From Epiperipatus broadwayi (lineage: Eukaryota > Onychophora > Udeonychophora > Euonychophora > Peripatidae), in the NCBI GenBank assembly GCA_028023455.1, contig JAQFVV010012498.1:3131001-3195000 (forward strand): a DNA stretch of 64,000 nucleotides, given 5' to 3'. The first letter of the stretch is position 1, and each line of letters opens with the position of its first letter. The translations under genes and the position numbers were made by a program. The notes beneath the pieces were generated by a model. That model was not told where the DNA came from. It did not search any database and saw only the letters and a program-made list of their open reading frames with translations. Of the stretch, positions 1 to 10,834 are shown in pieces.

Positions 1-1011
1 AGGCTATAACCTCAAGAATATGCATGTAAAAAGCAATAGTAGGGACCTCTACAGGTGTTTAACCACAAGCTTACATTATGGAAGAAAAGAGGGGAACCCT
101 TCTTTACTTCAACCTACTTTCTATTTACATAGTGAATCTGAAGCAATTACATTTGCGAGCATGAAGCTATTCAATACTTCACTGATTAAGTCCACATTTC
201 TTATTACACATTAATACTCGTGAAATCTTTCGATTTACAACGAGTCAATGGAAAGATTTTATAGTTAGAAATCTATTACAGTAATTTAAAATTGTAATTA
301 TAAATTTATTAAATGCACATTGATTATGTAAGTAATATTTACTGAGGCTATAACCTCAAGAATATGCATGTAAAATGCAATAGTAGGGACCTCTACAGGT
401 GTTTAACCACAAGCTTACATTATGGAAGAAAAGAGGGGAACCCTTCTTTACTTCAACCTACTTTCTATTTAAATAGGTGAAGCTGAAGTGATTAGATCTG
501 TGAGCGTGAAGCTATTCAATACTTCACTGATTAAGTCCACATTTCTTATTACACATTAATACTCACAAAATCTTTCAATTTACAATGAGTCAATGGAAAG
601 ATTTTGTAGTTAGAAATCTATTACAGTAATTTAAAGTTGTAATTATAAATTTATTAAATGCACATTGATTACGTAAGTAATATTCACTGAGGCTATAACC
701 TCAAGAATATGCATGTAAAAAGCAATAGTAGGGACCTCTACAGGTGTTTAACCACAAGCTTACATTATGGAAGAAAAGAGGGGAACCCTTCTTTACTTCA
801 ACCTACTTTCTATTTACATAGTGAATCTGAAGTGGTTATATCTGTGAGCATGTAGCTATTCAATACTTCACTGATTAAGTCCACATTTCTTATTACACAT
901 TAATACTCACGAAATCTTTCGATTTACAACAAGTCAATGGAAAGATTTTATAGTTAGAAATCTATTACAGTAATTTACAGTTGTAATCAATGTGCATTTA
1001 ATAAATTTATA
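1..1011. repeat. Tandem array of ~345-bp unit (3 copies)
   Basis: Three direct copies start at about 1, 345 and 690, each opening with the same AGGCTATAACCTCAAG block, and differ by scattered substitutions. Each carries a small hairpin formed by AAATCTTTC and GAAAGATTT. The array runs off the left edge, so its true length is unknown. The last copy does not finish normally: 983-1011 is the reverse complement of the unit's own 644-672 segment, so the array ends in an inverted piece of itself. No coding potential seen. A diverged relative lies at 8130-8725. Confidence 0.9.
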
Positions 1012-1146
1012 ATAAATTATTTGTAAAATTATAAAACAAAATACTTCTAAAACAAAAGTACTTTATTAGATCTATTTATTATATACAAATAAAAAAATAA
1101 GAAGAAATGGAAAAAAAATAAGACATTTTTAAAAAAAATGAATATC

Positions 1147-1161
1147 AACAAACATAATCTA
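1147..1161. repeat. Left target-site duplication of PLE pair
   Basis: AACAAACATAATCTA is repeated exactly at 2452-2466, flanking the inverted PLE pair between them. Confidence 0.75.
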
Positions 1162-1455
1162 ATAAATCATAAATAATGTACTAAGATGCAGCTGAGGAGA
1201 AGTTTATAAATTTGAAAAACAAAAACAAAACTAAGGCTAAGCACTTTTGAGAGTTGATTTTTCTCATATTCATAACGGAAAAGCTTATAAAGTAATGATA
1301 AAGAAGTGCAAGTTTCTATGTGTAAAATGGGGGATATTTAGATTTATGTGAAATAGAAATATATATTAATAAAATCAGAAAGTCATTTTTATGGTGAGAG
1401 ATAAGGATGGATCTTTACAGTTGATGGAGTATGCAGAGTTAGCTACATAGTATGC

Positions 1456-1710
1456 CTATCTGATCTTCCACCTGGAGTTGTCTCTCTTGATATATTGAAT
1501 GGTTGCACATGATGGGATGAAGAGATGTCCTGTAAATTTTTGATGTTTGAACAAGACCAGGCTACACTCTGGCTTGACTGTGGATTTTTGTATGCGTATT
1601 GGTGCTGTAACACTCACATGAACAAAGACACCTGGGACTTTCTGTAATAAATAGATTTGCATTGTGTCTGGGAGCATTGAATTTAATATACTATAGAAGT
1701 GTGAGATCAT
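1456..1710 (-). pseudogene. PLE GIY-YIG endonuclease C-terminus (fragment, minus)
   Basis: The minus-strand reading of 84 codons contains a HQKFTGHLFIP stretch followed by IKRDNSRWKIR. This matches the end of the GIY-YIG nuclease of Penelope-like elements, where a His-rich segment is followed by a basic Trp-Lys-Ile-Arg-Glu block carrying the catalytic Glu. The GIY-YIG signature itself is not readable. The same peptide is encoded in the opposite orientation at 2035-2190, showing that both arms are copies of one element. Non-functional remnant. Confidence 0.55.
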
Positions 1711-2009
1711 GTTCAGTCTATTCTTTCAGTTGTTCAAAAGTCTGTTGGTAGAAAGTGGGTGCAAAATGCAAGGTGATAAAGTGGGAGAAAATATTTTATA
1801 GAATGTCTTGGTGAATGTAGAGATATATGGTAGAAGTAATCATGGCCTGTGATCGGAGAGGGAATTAAAATTAACCTTACTATAAAATTGCTTTATTTTC
1901 TTAATTAGAAAGTGATGTTTAAATTCAACAGAAGTGAGATCTTTGATATATGATTATATGTTAGCTTGTTGAGTGGATTCATATGTATAAAAAGCTGCAG
2001 TTAAGTGTG

Positions 2010-2190
2010 ATTATAGCTCAGTCTTTTTCCAGAATTCCACAGGACATCTTTTCATCCCATTTTCTGCAATCATTCAATATATCAAAAGAGATGACTCCAG
2101 GTGGAAGATCAGAGAAGTATACTATATAGATAACTCTGCACACTACATCAACCATAAAGCTCATCCTTTTCCCTTTCCAGAAAATGGCCT
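2010..2190 (+). pseudogene. PLE GIY-YIG endonuclease C-terminus (fragment, plus)
   Basis: In the frame containing GHLFIPF the plus strand continues through a RWKIREVYYI stretch, the expected nuclease C-terminal block, and then into 3' untranslated tail. An in-frame stop lies just upstream, so only the last 50-60 residues are legible. It pairs with the minus-strand fragment at 1456-1710 as the second arm of the inverted element. Confidence 0.55.
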
Positions 2191-2451
2191 CTCTATCGAA
2201 CAATTATGCTTCTATTTTACATAAATTTAAATATCCTTAATTATACACATGCAAATTTACACATCTTTTGCATTATCTTATAACATTCTCCAGCTATAAA
2301 TATGGAAAAAATGAAATAAGCTCTCAGAAGCACTTAGCCCTAATTTTGTTTTTGTTTTTCGAATTGATAAACTTTTCTCTTCAGCTGCATCTTATCATAT
2401 TATTTATGATTTATTACATTTTATAGAAGTGGAGTATAACGTTTATTTTTT

Positions 2452-2466
2452 AACAAACATAATCTA
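2452..2466. repeat. Right target-site duplication of PLE pair
   Basis: Exact copy of the 15-bp sequence at 1147-1161. Confidence 0.75.
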
Positions 2467-3418
2467 TAGATCAATCTTTCAACACAAACTATTTTATAAG
2501 TATTAACCAATAACAAATTGTAATTAAAAACTGTTAAAGATTTCTTACCCAGAAAAAAAAAATTAAAATAATAACATATTAAGATAAGTGTGTATTATAA
2601 GTTCATTCAAAAAATTTTAAATATGGTTTGTCTTATTTTTTTTATTTACAGTAGTGCTTTATTTACCTTTATAAATTTATTATCATTGGGTTTTTTAAAA
2701 TAAATGATATTGTTATGAGAGATGAATGAAAAGAATTGTGCAATTCTAAAAATATTAAAGAATAAGGATGATTTATGTAATATGAATTTAATAAAAGTGG
2801 TTAATAAATACTCCATATCAATATATATATATATATATACAACCCAAAACAGAATAAATAATGTCCAGTAATACTGTGAAATAAAAATAAATAAAACAAT
2901 ATATGGTGTGAATATAAGCTGAATAAATAAACTTGTAGGAATAGGATTCTAAAATAACAAATTTTGTATTAGCTGTTAAAAGAAAAAAAAATGTATAAAT
3001 AAGCTCTTATTGAGAACATATCTGAGATAGTGCAACTTTTTGTATGCCATAATACATTCTTCTTATTATTTTTATGAATGTTATTTCAATAAAAAATTTA
3101 ATCGTGAAATTATATGCTTAATAATAAATAATAAAATGATGACTGAAAATTATTATTTAATAAAAAAATAATTATTATTATATTAGTTAGCATTATATGA
3201 GTTAATTTTTTTATGTCTACAATTAAATCAAATTTATTTATATTGAAATTTTGATAGTTTTATTTAGTAATTTTAAACAATTTAAATTTTATTATTATCC
3301 TATTTACAAATAAAACATTATTTGATCATTCCACATGTGTTTCAAAATTAGTTTATATAAGGAATAGTATTTATAAATAAAATAGTATCTCATCTTTATT
3401 TGTCCTCCTTTCCTTATT

Positions 3419-3473
<55 letters not shown>

Positions 3474-4290
3474 AAACACACACACACACACATATATATA
3501 TATATGTAAAATTTAAACTATAATATTGTATTTACCATTAAAATTATATATATATATATTGTAACTGGTCTGTTATATGGCACACAATAATATAGTATAA
3601 GTGCACAAATATATATAAAGTTGAAAGAAAAAGTAGAAATAAACACAGACATAATTTTTTATAGATTTTTTTACATTTTATTTGGAATAATAATGACTCT
3701 AAAGAGTTAAACAATTCTGAATTTAAAACAGAATTTTATTATATACTTAAAACATTTAGAAAGATTTAAATAAATTAATATATATTTAAACAAAATACCA
3801 TGCAGATATCATTATAAATTATTTATGTCTAAAGAAATAAAATAGGTACATGATTATTCCCTTCATCAGTAATTTTTCAGATATCACAATTTTAAAATAA
3901 AAAGAAAAGTTTAATATTAACTATTTCATGGATCTTTTGAAATAATGCTTGTATATATTTCTTTTATCTATTTTTAAAAATCTTTGTAGATTAAAAATTT
4001 CAAATGATTAAAGTAAAAACATGTAGATCACATCTTTGGTAAAATTTCAGAGTAGCTTTCAAAAGTAGCTTATAATTAAAAGTGATATGAAAAGATTAAA
4101 ATTTACTTTTATCAAAATAAAAGATTGGACTTAAAAAAACTCTGTTTTCAGTTATTGTGTTTTTATCACCTCAAGATTAAAAAAAGATTAGGTTGAAAAC
4201 AGCATACAATGTGTTTTTATCACCTCAGATGATTCTATAAATGGGCTTATAAAAATATCAGTTCAGTTTGACTTGCATTTTTTGTAAGAG
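2467..4290. other. AT-rich stretch without recognisable genes
   Basis: Apart from (TA)n tracts at about 2819-2840, 3421-3470 and 3542-3559, and a (CA)n stretch at 3478-3493, I see only unstructured AT-rich DNA. A 17-base GTGTTTTTATCACCTCA occurs twice, near 4158 and 4210. Confidence 0.6.
3420..3506. repeat. Compound (TA)n/(CA)n microsatellite
   Basis: About 25 TA repeats, a short AAAA break, about 8 CA repeats, then TA again. Apparent reading frames here are repeat artefacts. Confidence 0.95.
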
Positions 4291-4299
4291 CTGGACAGA

Positions 4300-4470
4300 A
4301 GAGTCTGGTTTTAATATTTTAAGCAGGTGGTCAAATTGGCCAGCTGCAATGGTTGGATACTAAATTTTTTTGAAGACAGTTCTTGTTTTAATATTTTTGG
4401 TGAAGTAGGTTAGCTAATGGCTAGCTGCAAAGTGTGGCTAAAATATTTTGTGAAGAGTTAGCTGCAATTT
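4300..4470. repeat. Degenerate ~78-bp tandem repeat
   Basis: Two diverged copies share TTTTAATATTTT, a (G)CTAGCTGCAA-type core and a TTTTGTGAAG-type end. A partial third copy follows near 4455. Unusually G-rich for this window. No function assigned. Confidence 0.5.
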
Positions 4471-4744
4471 GTTGATAACTATAGCAGAGAGTGGCCACAA
4501 TAAAGCTAGTTGCAGAGATGGCTGGAAGAATTATGCAGAGGACTGCCATGAAGATATAAGAATGCAAGGAAGCAGCTTCCCTAATTTACTGCTGATATTT
4601 TGAATCATGAAGCTGACCCACTTCTATATTTACTAGTCTGCTTAAATATGGAGCAGACAGTGTGCTGACTTGAAGTCCGCAAGTCCAAGATACAAAAGAG
4701 AACCTAAATCAAGACCAACTTACTTGGATTATAACTTACTGATT

Positions 4745-4771
4745 ATGACTTTAAACCATCAATTGATGAAG

Positions 4772-4811
<40 letters not shown>

Positions 4812-4828
4812 TGATGGTTTAAAGTCAT
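4745..4828. repeat. (TA)n flanked by 20-bp perfect inverted repeat
   Basis: ATGACTTTAAACCATCAATT at 4745-4764 recurs as its exact reverse complement at 4809-4828, with a (TA)n tract between. This would fold as a long stem with a TA loop. Confidence 0.9.
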
Positions 4829-4859
4829 ATTTATATATATATATTGCTGTGTCTATATC

Positions 4860-7740
4860 CAAAAATGGACAGATAAACATATTTACAGTGAGATGTATTT
4901 TTTAATATTTTTTAAAAAGACAGTATAACTTAGTAATTTAAAGTGAAACAAAGAAATAAATTTTGTTTGAGTTGAAATTTATCTATGTTATATATAATAA
5001 TGAAATTTTAAATGATTTCTTTGGTCTGAAGTGACAGATATATAAAATGATCTTATTTTTTATTTATTAAAGAAAAAAAAGAGATATTTTATATTTGGAG
5101 ACCTTGATAATTAATTAATCAACACATACATTTTTAACAAAAATTGTCTTTATTTAGTTTGAAAAAAAAACAAGCTGTAATATAATTTAATAACTGATGT
5201 TAAATTATATTTATATTTAGTCAATATTAACAATTGTGAGACTCATCTATCCTATTAACAAGATTACCTAAACATTCCTCCTTATTCAGTGTCTAAATAC
5301 TCTCATGACTAACAATAATACTTAAATAAATAGAATAAAACATCTATAATTATTAAATTTAATTAACCTACTTATTAAGTTGGATTATCAACTGATTGTA
5401 CATTGATCTTTTATTATTATTCCTTTGTAAGATTATTATTAAGAATAACCATAATAATAAAAAGATACTAAGGAGATATTAGGACTATCATTGATATTAA
5501 TTAGATATTTATCATACCTATAAAATATCAAGAGGGATTTTGCTTAACACTATAGATAGAGTGACATTTTAAAGATGACTCATAACATTTTTCTACAATT
5601 ATAACTATATCAGTATTTTATTTTATGGACTATTATCGAATAATAAATTATTATTATTTATTTAAACTGTAATCATTATGTCAAACTTTAAATAAAAACT
5701 AATTCCTAATATGATTTATTAACAATAAATATACTTTACTACATTTGCAATGTATTTGAGCTGTGAATAATGTGACCAAGCAGTTTGCAATAATTTAATA
5801 TTCAATTTAATAAATATCTACCTAGATAATTGTAATACAATGTATTATACTGTATCAATTTTTCTTCCAAATTTCAAATCATAATTTTGGTTAATCTGCA
5901 TATGACAATTAATACTCTTTGATACTGATGTAGTGATGATGATTCCTCACAATGCAACTTTATACACTTAGTGTAACTTTAATATATTAATTTTAATAAC
6001 ATCTTATGTGCAAAGTTTAACAATGTAATAGAATTAATAAATAAATATAAAATAATGAAACATTTATAGAACAATACAACAATATAATATAATAAGATAC
6101 TTAAAAGAATTAAACATTTATATTCACTTTACTTGCAATGAGCTATTCAAAATAAAATTTCTTGATAATACAATCAAATATTACGCATATTGAATTTTGT
6201 TACTTGTACTAGAAAATGATGTGTGTTTCCTAACAATCAATTCCTTTTTTAATAACCACCCCTTTTTTATTAATTACATTTCATAGATTGCAATGAAGCA
6301 AAAAAAATTAAAAAAGATGGATTGATATTTTAGTCTTAAGTGAAATAATTTTATTATTATATTATGACTAATTACATTTTATCTGTGCTTATTTTATGAT
6401 ATTAGCCATTTGACTTCTCCCTTTACCTTACTTAATTTTCTTATTGATTTATCACTCAATGATATCATAAAACTACAATAAATACCCTTTATCCTTTGTC
6501 ATATCTAATCTCAATATTTATCTCTTCATCCACTAGTCAATATTTACCATTAAGAATCTTTGCTGAATGTATATGCGCGACTCTCTAGTGCTAATTGCAT
6601 CGAATAAAAAAATATTTATCCCAGTCTTATCTAATAATTTAAGTCATACTTTCTGATTTCAAATTTCTATTTGTCTTATGCCTGCTCATGAAGACTCATA
6701 AATTAAAATTCTCTCACTATATTATAATGCTATTACAAGATTAATAATTCAACATCAGATCAAATTTTAAATATCACTGTTTGTTATTTAATATTTTACT
6801 GGGACACACCGTTTATTTGCATTAAACTTTCAATAATGTTATACTGAAATCAATTATGAAAAACAAACTTATCAAACAGTAAACTTTCGGTAGCACTAAC
6901 TCTGTCAAAAATATTGAATTAAGCATTCTGTCATTTGCATTATTCTAAACTTGTGACTATTTAAAATTTTTGGAACAATAGCAAATAAGTTAGACTTTTG
7001 TCTGGATGACTAATTTAAGCTTTGTTTGATGTCTTATTGGATAAAGTTAGTTCTTCTGGCAAATTTAATATTAGGTGAATTTATATTTACATATATCAGG
7101 ATGCAACCATGTCAAGTGTGTATATTAGTAAGTAAAAAAAAACGAAGTGAAGAGGGTAGCATTGATATCCACAATCATACCAACACATTACTATAAGAAT
7201 TAATAATTGTTTAACTAAAGTTAATAATTACCTTGTCTTTTAAACTTATAGTCTAATTTATTAAACTTTGGCCATCTAGATATCCCTGAGATGTGTATAT
7301 CTTGGGATATGGAGGTATATGTATATTAGTTTAACTGTACAATATTAGTTTAATTAATTTACAATTCTAAAACATTTTAAAAAAATTGAAAAATAAAATA
7401 GTAGTTGTACATATATATTTTTTTAAATTCTTAAAAGTATATATTTATAGAACATATCTAATATTTTTGCTTATTCTGTAGAACACACTTTTTTATATAC
7501 TATTAAAATATAAAAATAAATCAACTTTCAATTTTTGCATTTTGGTAAAAAATAAGAATTTGTGTCAGAATGAAGGAGAGAAGGAGAATTTAACTTGTTT
7601 TTTTTTTTTTGACAAAAACAAGTATGAGATTTTTTATTTATTTAAATTTCTGAAGTAATTCTTTTTTTGTAGAGCTATATTCTTTAACGTATCAAATTAT
7701 ATATTTTGTTAATAAGTCTGTAGAATAATTAACATGCTTA
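4860..7740. other. AT-rich stretch, nothing recognised
   Basis: About 2.9 kb without coding signal, tandem structure or transposon motif that I can identify on either strand. Contains only short homopolymers. Confidence 0.5.
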
Positions 7741-8119
7741 GCTAAATAAAATAGAACTTTTAAGACAGGAACTCTTCTGAGGAAGAAAACCCATTGTTGC
7801 AAAACAAATTGCTTAAAAAATGATCAGATGATCATTTCTGCTAAAATAAGTATTTCTCCAAAATAATTGAAAAAGGATTATAACAAAACTAAAATAATAA
7901 TAAAGATCATCTATCCAAACTAATAATTCATATGATTGTGCAATGGGTACTTTTTATTTTATTTATTTTTACTGGGGAAAAATGGGTATTTTTATCAGAT
8001 CATTATCAGTATTGTTAGCATGTGACTAGTAATTTTCTATAGAAAAATATCCTATAAACTTTACCTTAAAATTTTTAGGTGTAGAATTACTTTTTTGCCT
8101 ATTTAATTGAAAATTTATA

Positions 8120-8730
8120 TAATTTATAATATATTAAATTTATTAAGCACTAGCAGATAATCTAATAATAATGTGAAAAGCTAAAAACGCTCCTTAGAAG
8201 TACTTCAAAATGCTTATGTGACAGCCTACCAGATGTAATAATGACTGCATGAGGAACTCTCAATTCAAGAACACAAGCCAGAACATAAGACAAAAATATG
8301 GGACCCACTTTCTTCTCTACTTAAATTTATATATAAATGTCAGAATCAAGCATTCTAAACTAAGAGCATGAAGCTTAAAACATCTCATTTAATTCACTAA
8401 ATATTATATATAAATAAACAAAGTGAAATCTTTAGATTTACAACAAAGCAATTTTCAAATCTAGATATGATAGTAACAAATGTAAATATATTAAATTTAT
8501 TAAGTGCTAGCAGATAATTTAATAATGACATGAAATGCTAAAAACCTTCAACAGAAGTGCCTTAAAATGCTTATTTGACACCCAATCAGATGTAATAATG
8601 ATTGCACATAGAACTCTTGTGCAGTTATTATTACATCTGATTGGCTGTCACATAAGCATTTGAAGGCACTTCTGTCAAAAAATTTTCAGCCTTTCATGTT
8701 ATTATAATTTATAATAAAAATTGTATTTAA
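8120..8730. mobile_element. TIR-bounded element with internal ~355-bp duplication
   Basis: A block beginning near 8130 (AATATATTAAATTTATTAAG) is repeated directly near 8487 and a third time inverted at 8618-8705. The second and third copies form a near-perfect 88-bp fold-back (8521-8608 and 8618-8705) with a 9-base loop. The outer left block and the inverted right block act as roughly 100-bp terminal inverted repeats. The interior shares GTGAAATCTTT.GATTTACAAC with the 345-bp array at the window start, so this is a diverged relative. Non-coding. Confidence 0.65.
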
Positions 8731-9375
8731 AATCAATTGAAACTTGGCTTTTATTATAAGGAGTATTTGCATAATGATAGTTCTTTCCAAATATTTTTAT
8801 AATTCCAAATTAACTTCATCATTTTCAAACATTATCAATACACTGCAGGATAAAAGGGCCTCCATATTCAATTCATCTTCTCTGATATTTAGTCTCTCAT
8901 CTCAATATCATTCCAGCAAACTTTTTTGTTTTATTTTACCAGTGGTCTCTTTCTAAGTCTTTTATAGTCTCTTAAAATCCAGCTTAAAATTGCTAGTGTT
9001 CATCTATTATCATCTTTTCTAGCAATATGTCCAGCCCAACTATACTTCAGTTTAATTCTTTCAATTATTTCAGTAATGCCTGTTTGTATATTTTTAAAAT
9101 CTCATTATTATTATTCACAGTATCTCTCCAAAGAAATTTTGAGTGGTCTGAAGTCTCTGTATTGTTTTTCAGTTAAGTGTACAAATCCCAGCTACATAAG
9201 TAAGAACTAGTAAACCCCATTTATTAAAAACCTTTCTTTTCAAACACATGCATATATTTCCTTTAAATATTAAGTTATTTCTATCAAAAGGACTTTAACC
9301 AAATTTAAATCTATGATTATTAACATATGTTATGTTTCTATCTCTAGTAATAATCTGATTAAGATATTTGTAGTT

Positions 9376-9384
9376 ATTAACTTC
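9376..9384. repeat. Probable target-site duplication (left) of second PLE
   Basis: ATTAACTTC is repeated at 10975-10983. The related LINE copy near 47457-47466 has this site uninterrupted, as TTAACTTC. Confidence 0.5.
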
Positions 9385-9489
9385 TTATTGTATTTTTGTA
9401 CTGAACTATTTCCATAATGTAATATGTGTAATGAAAGTCTTTAGAAAAATTTAACTTTATTTAAATGGTGATAATAGTTTACAAACCAA

Positions 9490-9957
9490 AACAGCTTTTC
9501 CTATTGATAGTATTATGAAACTATTAACATTCTGCATAAAAACAACCTACTTTCAATATAACACAGAATTCTTCCAACAAAATCAAGGAATGGCTATGGA
9601 CTCACCATTGTCTACCTTGATTAGCAATATTTACACAGAAGAACTTGAAATGTTGCCATAAAAACTACTCCATATCCACCTAATGTTTGGCTTTGCTATA
9701 TAAATGATACATTGGTTGTATGGCCACATGTTGAAACACTGCTACAAACTTTCTGGAAACACATCAACAACGTATCCCTTTCAATTAAATTCACAATAGA
9801 ATCAGAACAAGAACAAAAACTGGCATTCTTAGATGTTCTTGTGACAAGACTTCCTCATGGCAAAATCAAAACTACAGTTTACCAAAAACCTACATATACA
9901 GGAAAATATCTAGACTATACATCCCATCATACAAAAACACAAATCATGGAGTTATAA
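9490..9957 (+). pseudogene. PLE reverse transcriptase fragment
   Basis: Translation gives a QGMAMDSPLSTLISNIYTEE block, the PLE RT motif B region (family form QGMAMGSPLSP). After a stop and frameshift near 9660 it continues through CYINDTLVVWPH. This corresponds to the catalytic motif C, usually YVDDTFVVW; here the first catalytic Asp is Asn, so the polymerase would be inactive even if the frame were intact. The frame continues through a FLDVLVTR segment to a stop at 9957. Motif A is missing: the copy is 5'-truncated. This Penelope lineage is distinct from the PLE at 38-41 kb. Confidence 0.85.
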
Positions 9958-10262
9958 TATTACTATAAAACAGAGCAAAAACGTTTGTTTAGAAACCAGT
10001 GATTTGGAAAAAAAAGATCTATATAGAACAAACTCTTATGAAAAATGATTATCCATCAGCTGTTATTAACAAAACATTAGACAATAAAAATAACCATAAA
10101 AAGAAAAGAAAATTATTGGTTTTGTAGTGTACCCATACATTCCAAAAATATCAGACAAATGAAGGAAAATCTGCAATCAGTATAACATGAGAACAGCTTT
10201 CTAGAGTCATACCACTCTAAGAGGAATTCTAAAATCTACAAACCCTAAACTTGAAATGTTGA

Positions 10263-10560
10263 AAAGAAAAAAAAAACTGCATCTATGAAATACCATGTGA
10301 ATGTGGAAGAATGTATATTGGTGAGATCAGCTGTCCCATGAAAAGCATTTAAAAGAACACAAACTGATGATTAAAAAAGAGAAAAAGATGTGTCCAAGGT
10401 AGCAGACCAAGTATGTGCCAATGAACATATGCTCCATTGGGAAAATAAAAAAATATTGGATAGAGAAGAAAAGGTACAAAAAAGAAAATTTAAAGAGGTG
10501 GCTCACATGACAATGGTAAAAAATCCCAAAAGCCAACCTAGTGTGACTATACATAATGTA
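10263..10560 (+). pseudogene. PLE GIY-YIG endonuclease, frameshifted
   Basis: About 10278 onward reads IPCECGRMYIGEIS, the C-x-C plus Y-I-G start of the PLE GIY-YIG nuclease, then meets a stop. After a frameshift, the frame from 10390 gives HWENKKILDREE and RKFKEVAHM, the nuclease C-terminal half with its Lys-Glu catalytic segment. The domain order (RT, then GIY-YIG at the C-terminus) fits Penelope-type elements. In its active form the nuclease nicks target DNA to prime reverse transcription. Confidence 0.8.
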
Positions 10561-10656
10561 TGTAAACTGTTAATCAACTTTGCTTTTAGGAAAAAGTGGA
10601 CAATTCAGGAGGAACTTCATAGATAAGTATATAAAATTTCTACAGACTTTTGTCTT

Positions 10657-10741
10657 TAGCAGGATGGCTCAGTTGATTAGAGAGTTACTGTAAAAAGGAA
10701 TACTCAAAGAGTCTAAGGGTCCATGTTCAAATCTCATGCTA
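10657..10741 (+). ncRNA. tRNA-like module in PLE tail (pseudo)
   Basis: An 85-base stretch starts TAGCAGGATGGCTCAGTTGA (A-box-like) and contains GGTCCATGTTCAAATC (B-box-like); its ends TAGCA and TGCTA can pair. It could be a tRNA-derived SINE head or a decayed tRNA captured in the PLE tail. The arms pair poorly, so a functional tRNA is unlikely. Confidence 0.35.
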
Positions 10742-10760
10742 GGACTGTCACTGGTCAGGC

Positions 10761-10834
10761 CAGCAACACCCGAAGAAGAGGGAAAAAAGTTTCTCTTGAA
10801 ACATTATGCATATGCTAACATGTTTGATGTGCTA
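10761..10834 (+). ncRNA. Candidate hammerhead ribozyme in PLE tail (degenerate)
   Basis: CCGAAGA (10770-10776) matches the hammerhead core CUGANGA apart from U4, and is followed by an AGAG/CTCT hairpin and GAAA (10798-10801). ACAT (801-804) can pair with ATGT (820-823) as stem III. AGCA upstream (10762-10765) and TGCT downstream (10830-10833) can form part of stem I. PLEs are known to carry type I hammerheads in their terminal repeats. Several mismatches suggest that it has decayed. Confidence 0.45.

Larger units (their letters stand above)
1162..2451. mobile_element. Decayed head-to-head Penelope-like element pair
   Basis: Two 3' portions of a Penelope-like retroelement face away from each other. 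The left copy reads on the minus strand toward 1162, the right copy on the plus strand toward 2451. Arm sequence matches in inverted orientation across 1162-1240 versus 2345-2415 and 1393-1530 versus 2035-2155. The right end carries about 36 extra bases (about 2416-2451) absent from the left end. A 15-bp direct duplication flanks the whole unit, so it inserted as one unit. Arms are substantially diverged, so this is an old copy. Confidence 0.7.

Noticed and set aside
3304-3489. Tyr-Ile repeat frames over (TA)n here and at 13360, 30388, 41485, 42972 and 55990
   Set aside because: Translation of (TA)n microsatellite, no independent coding signal.
7777-7805. CTGAGGA...GCAAAAC, resembling a decayed hammerhead/PLE tail
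   Set aside because: Second core element reads AAAAC, stems do not pair well and no other PLE sequence is visible nearby.
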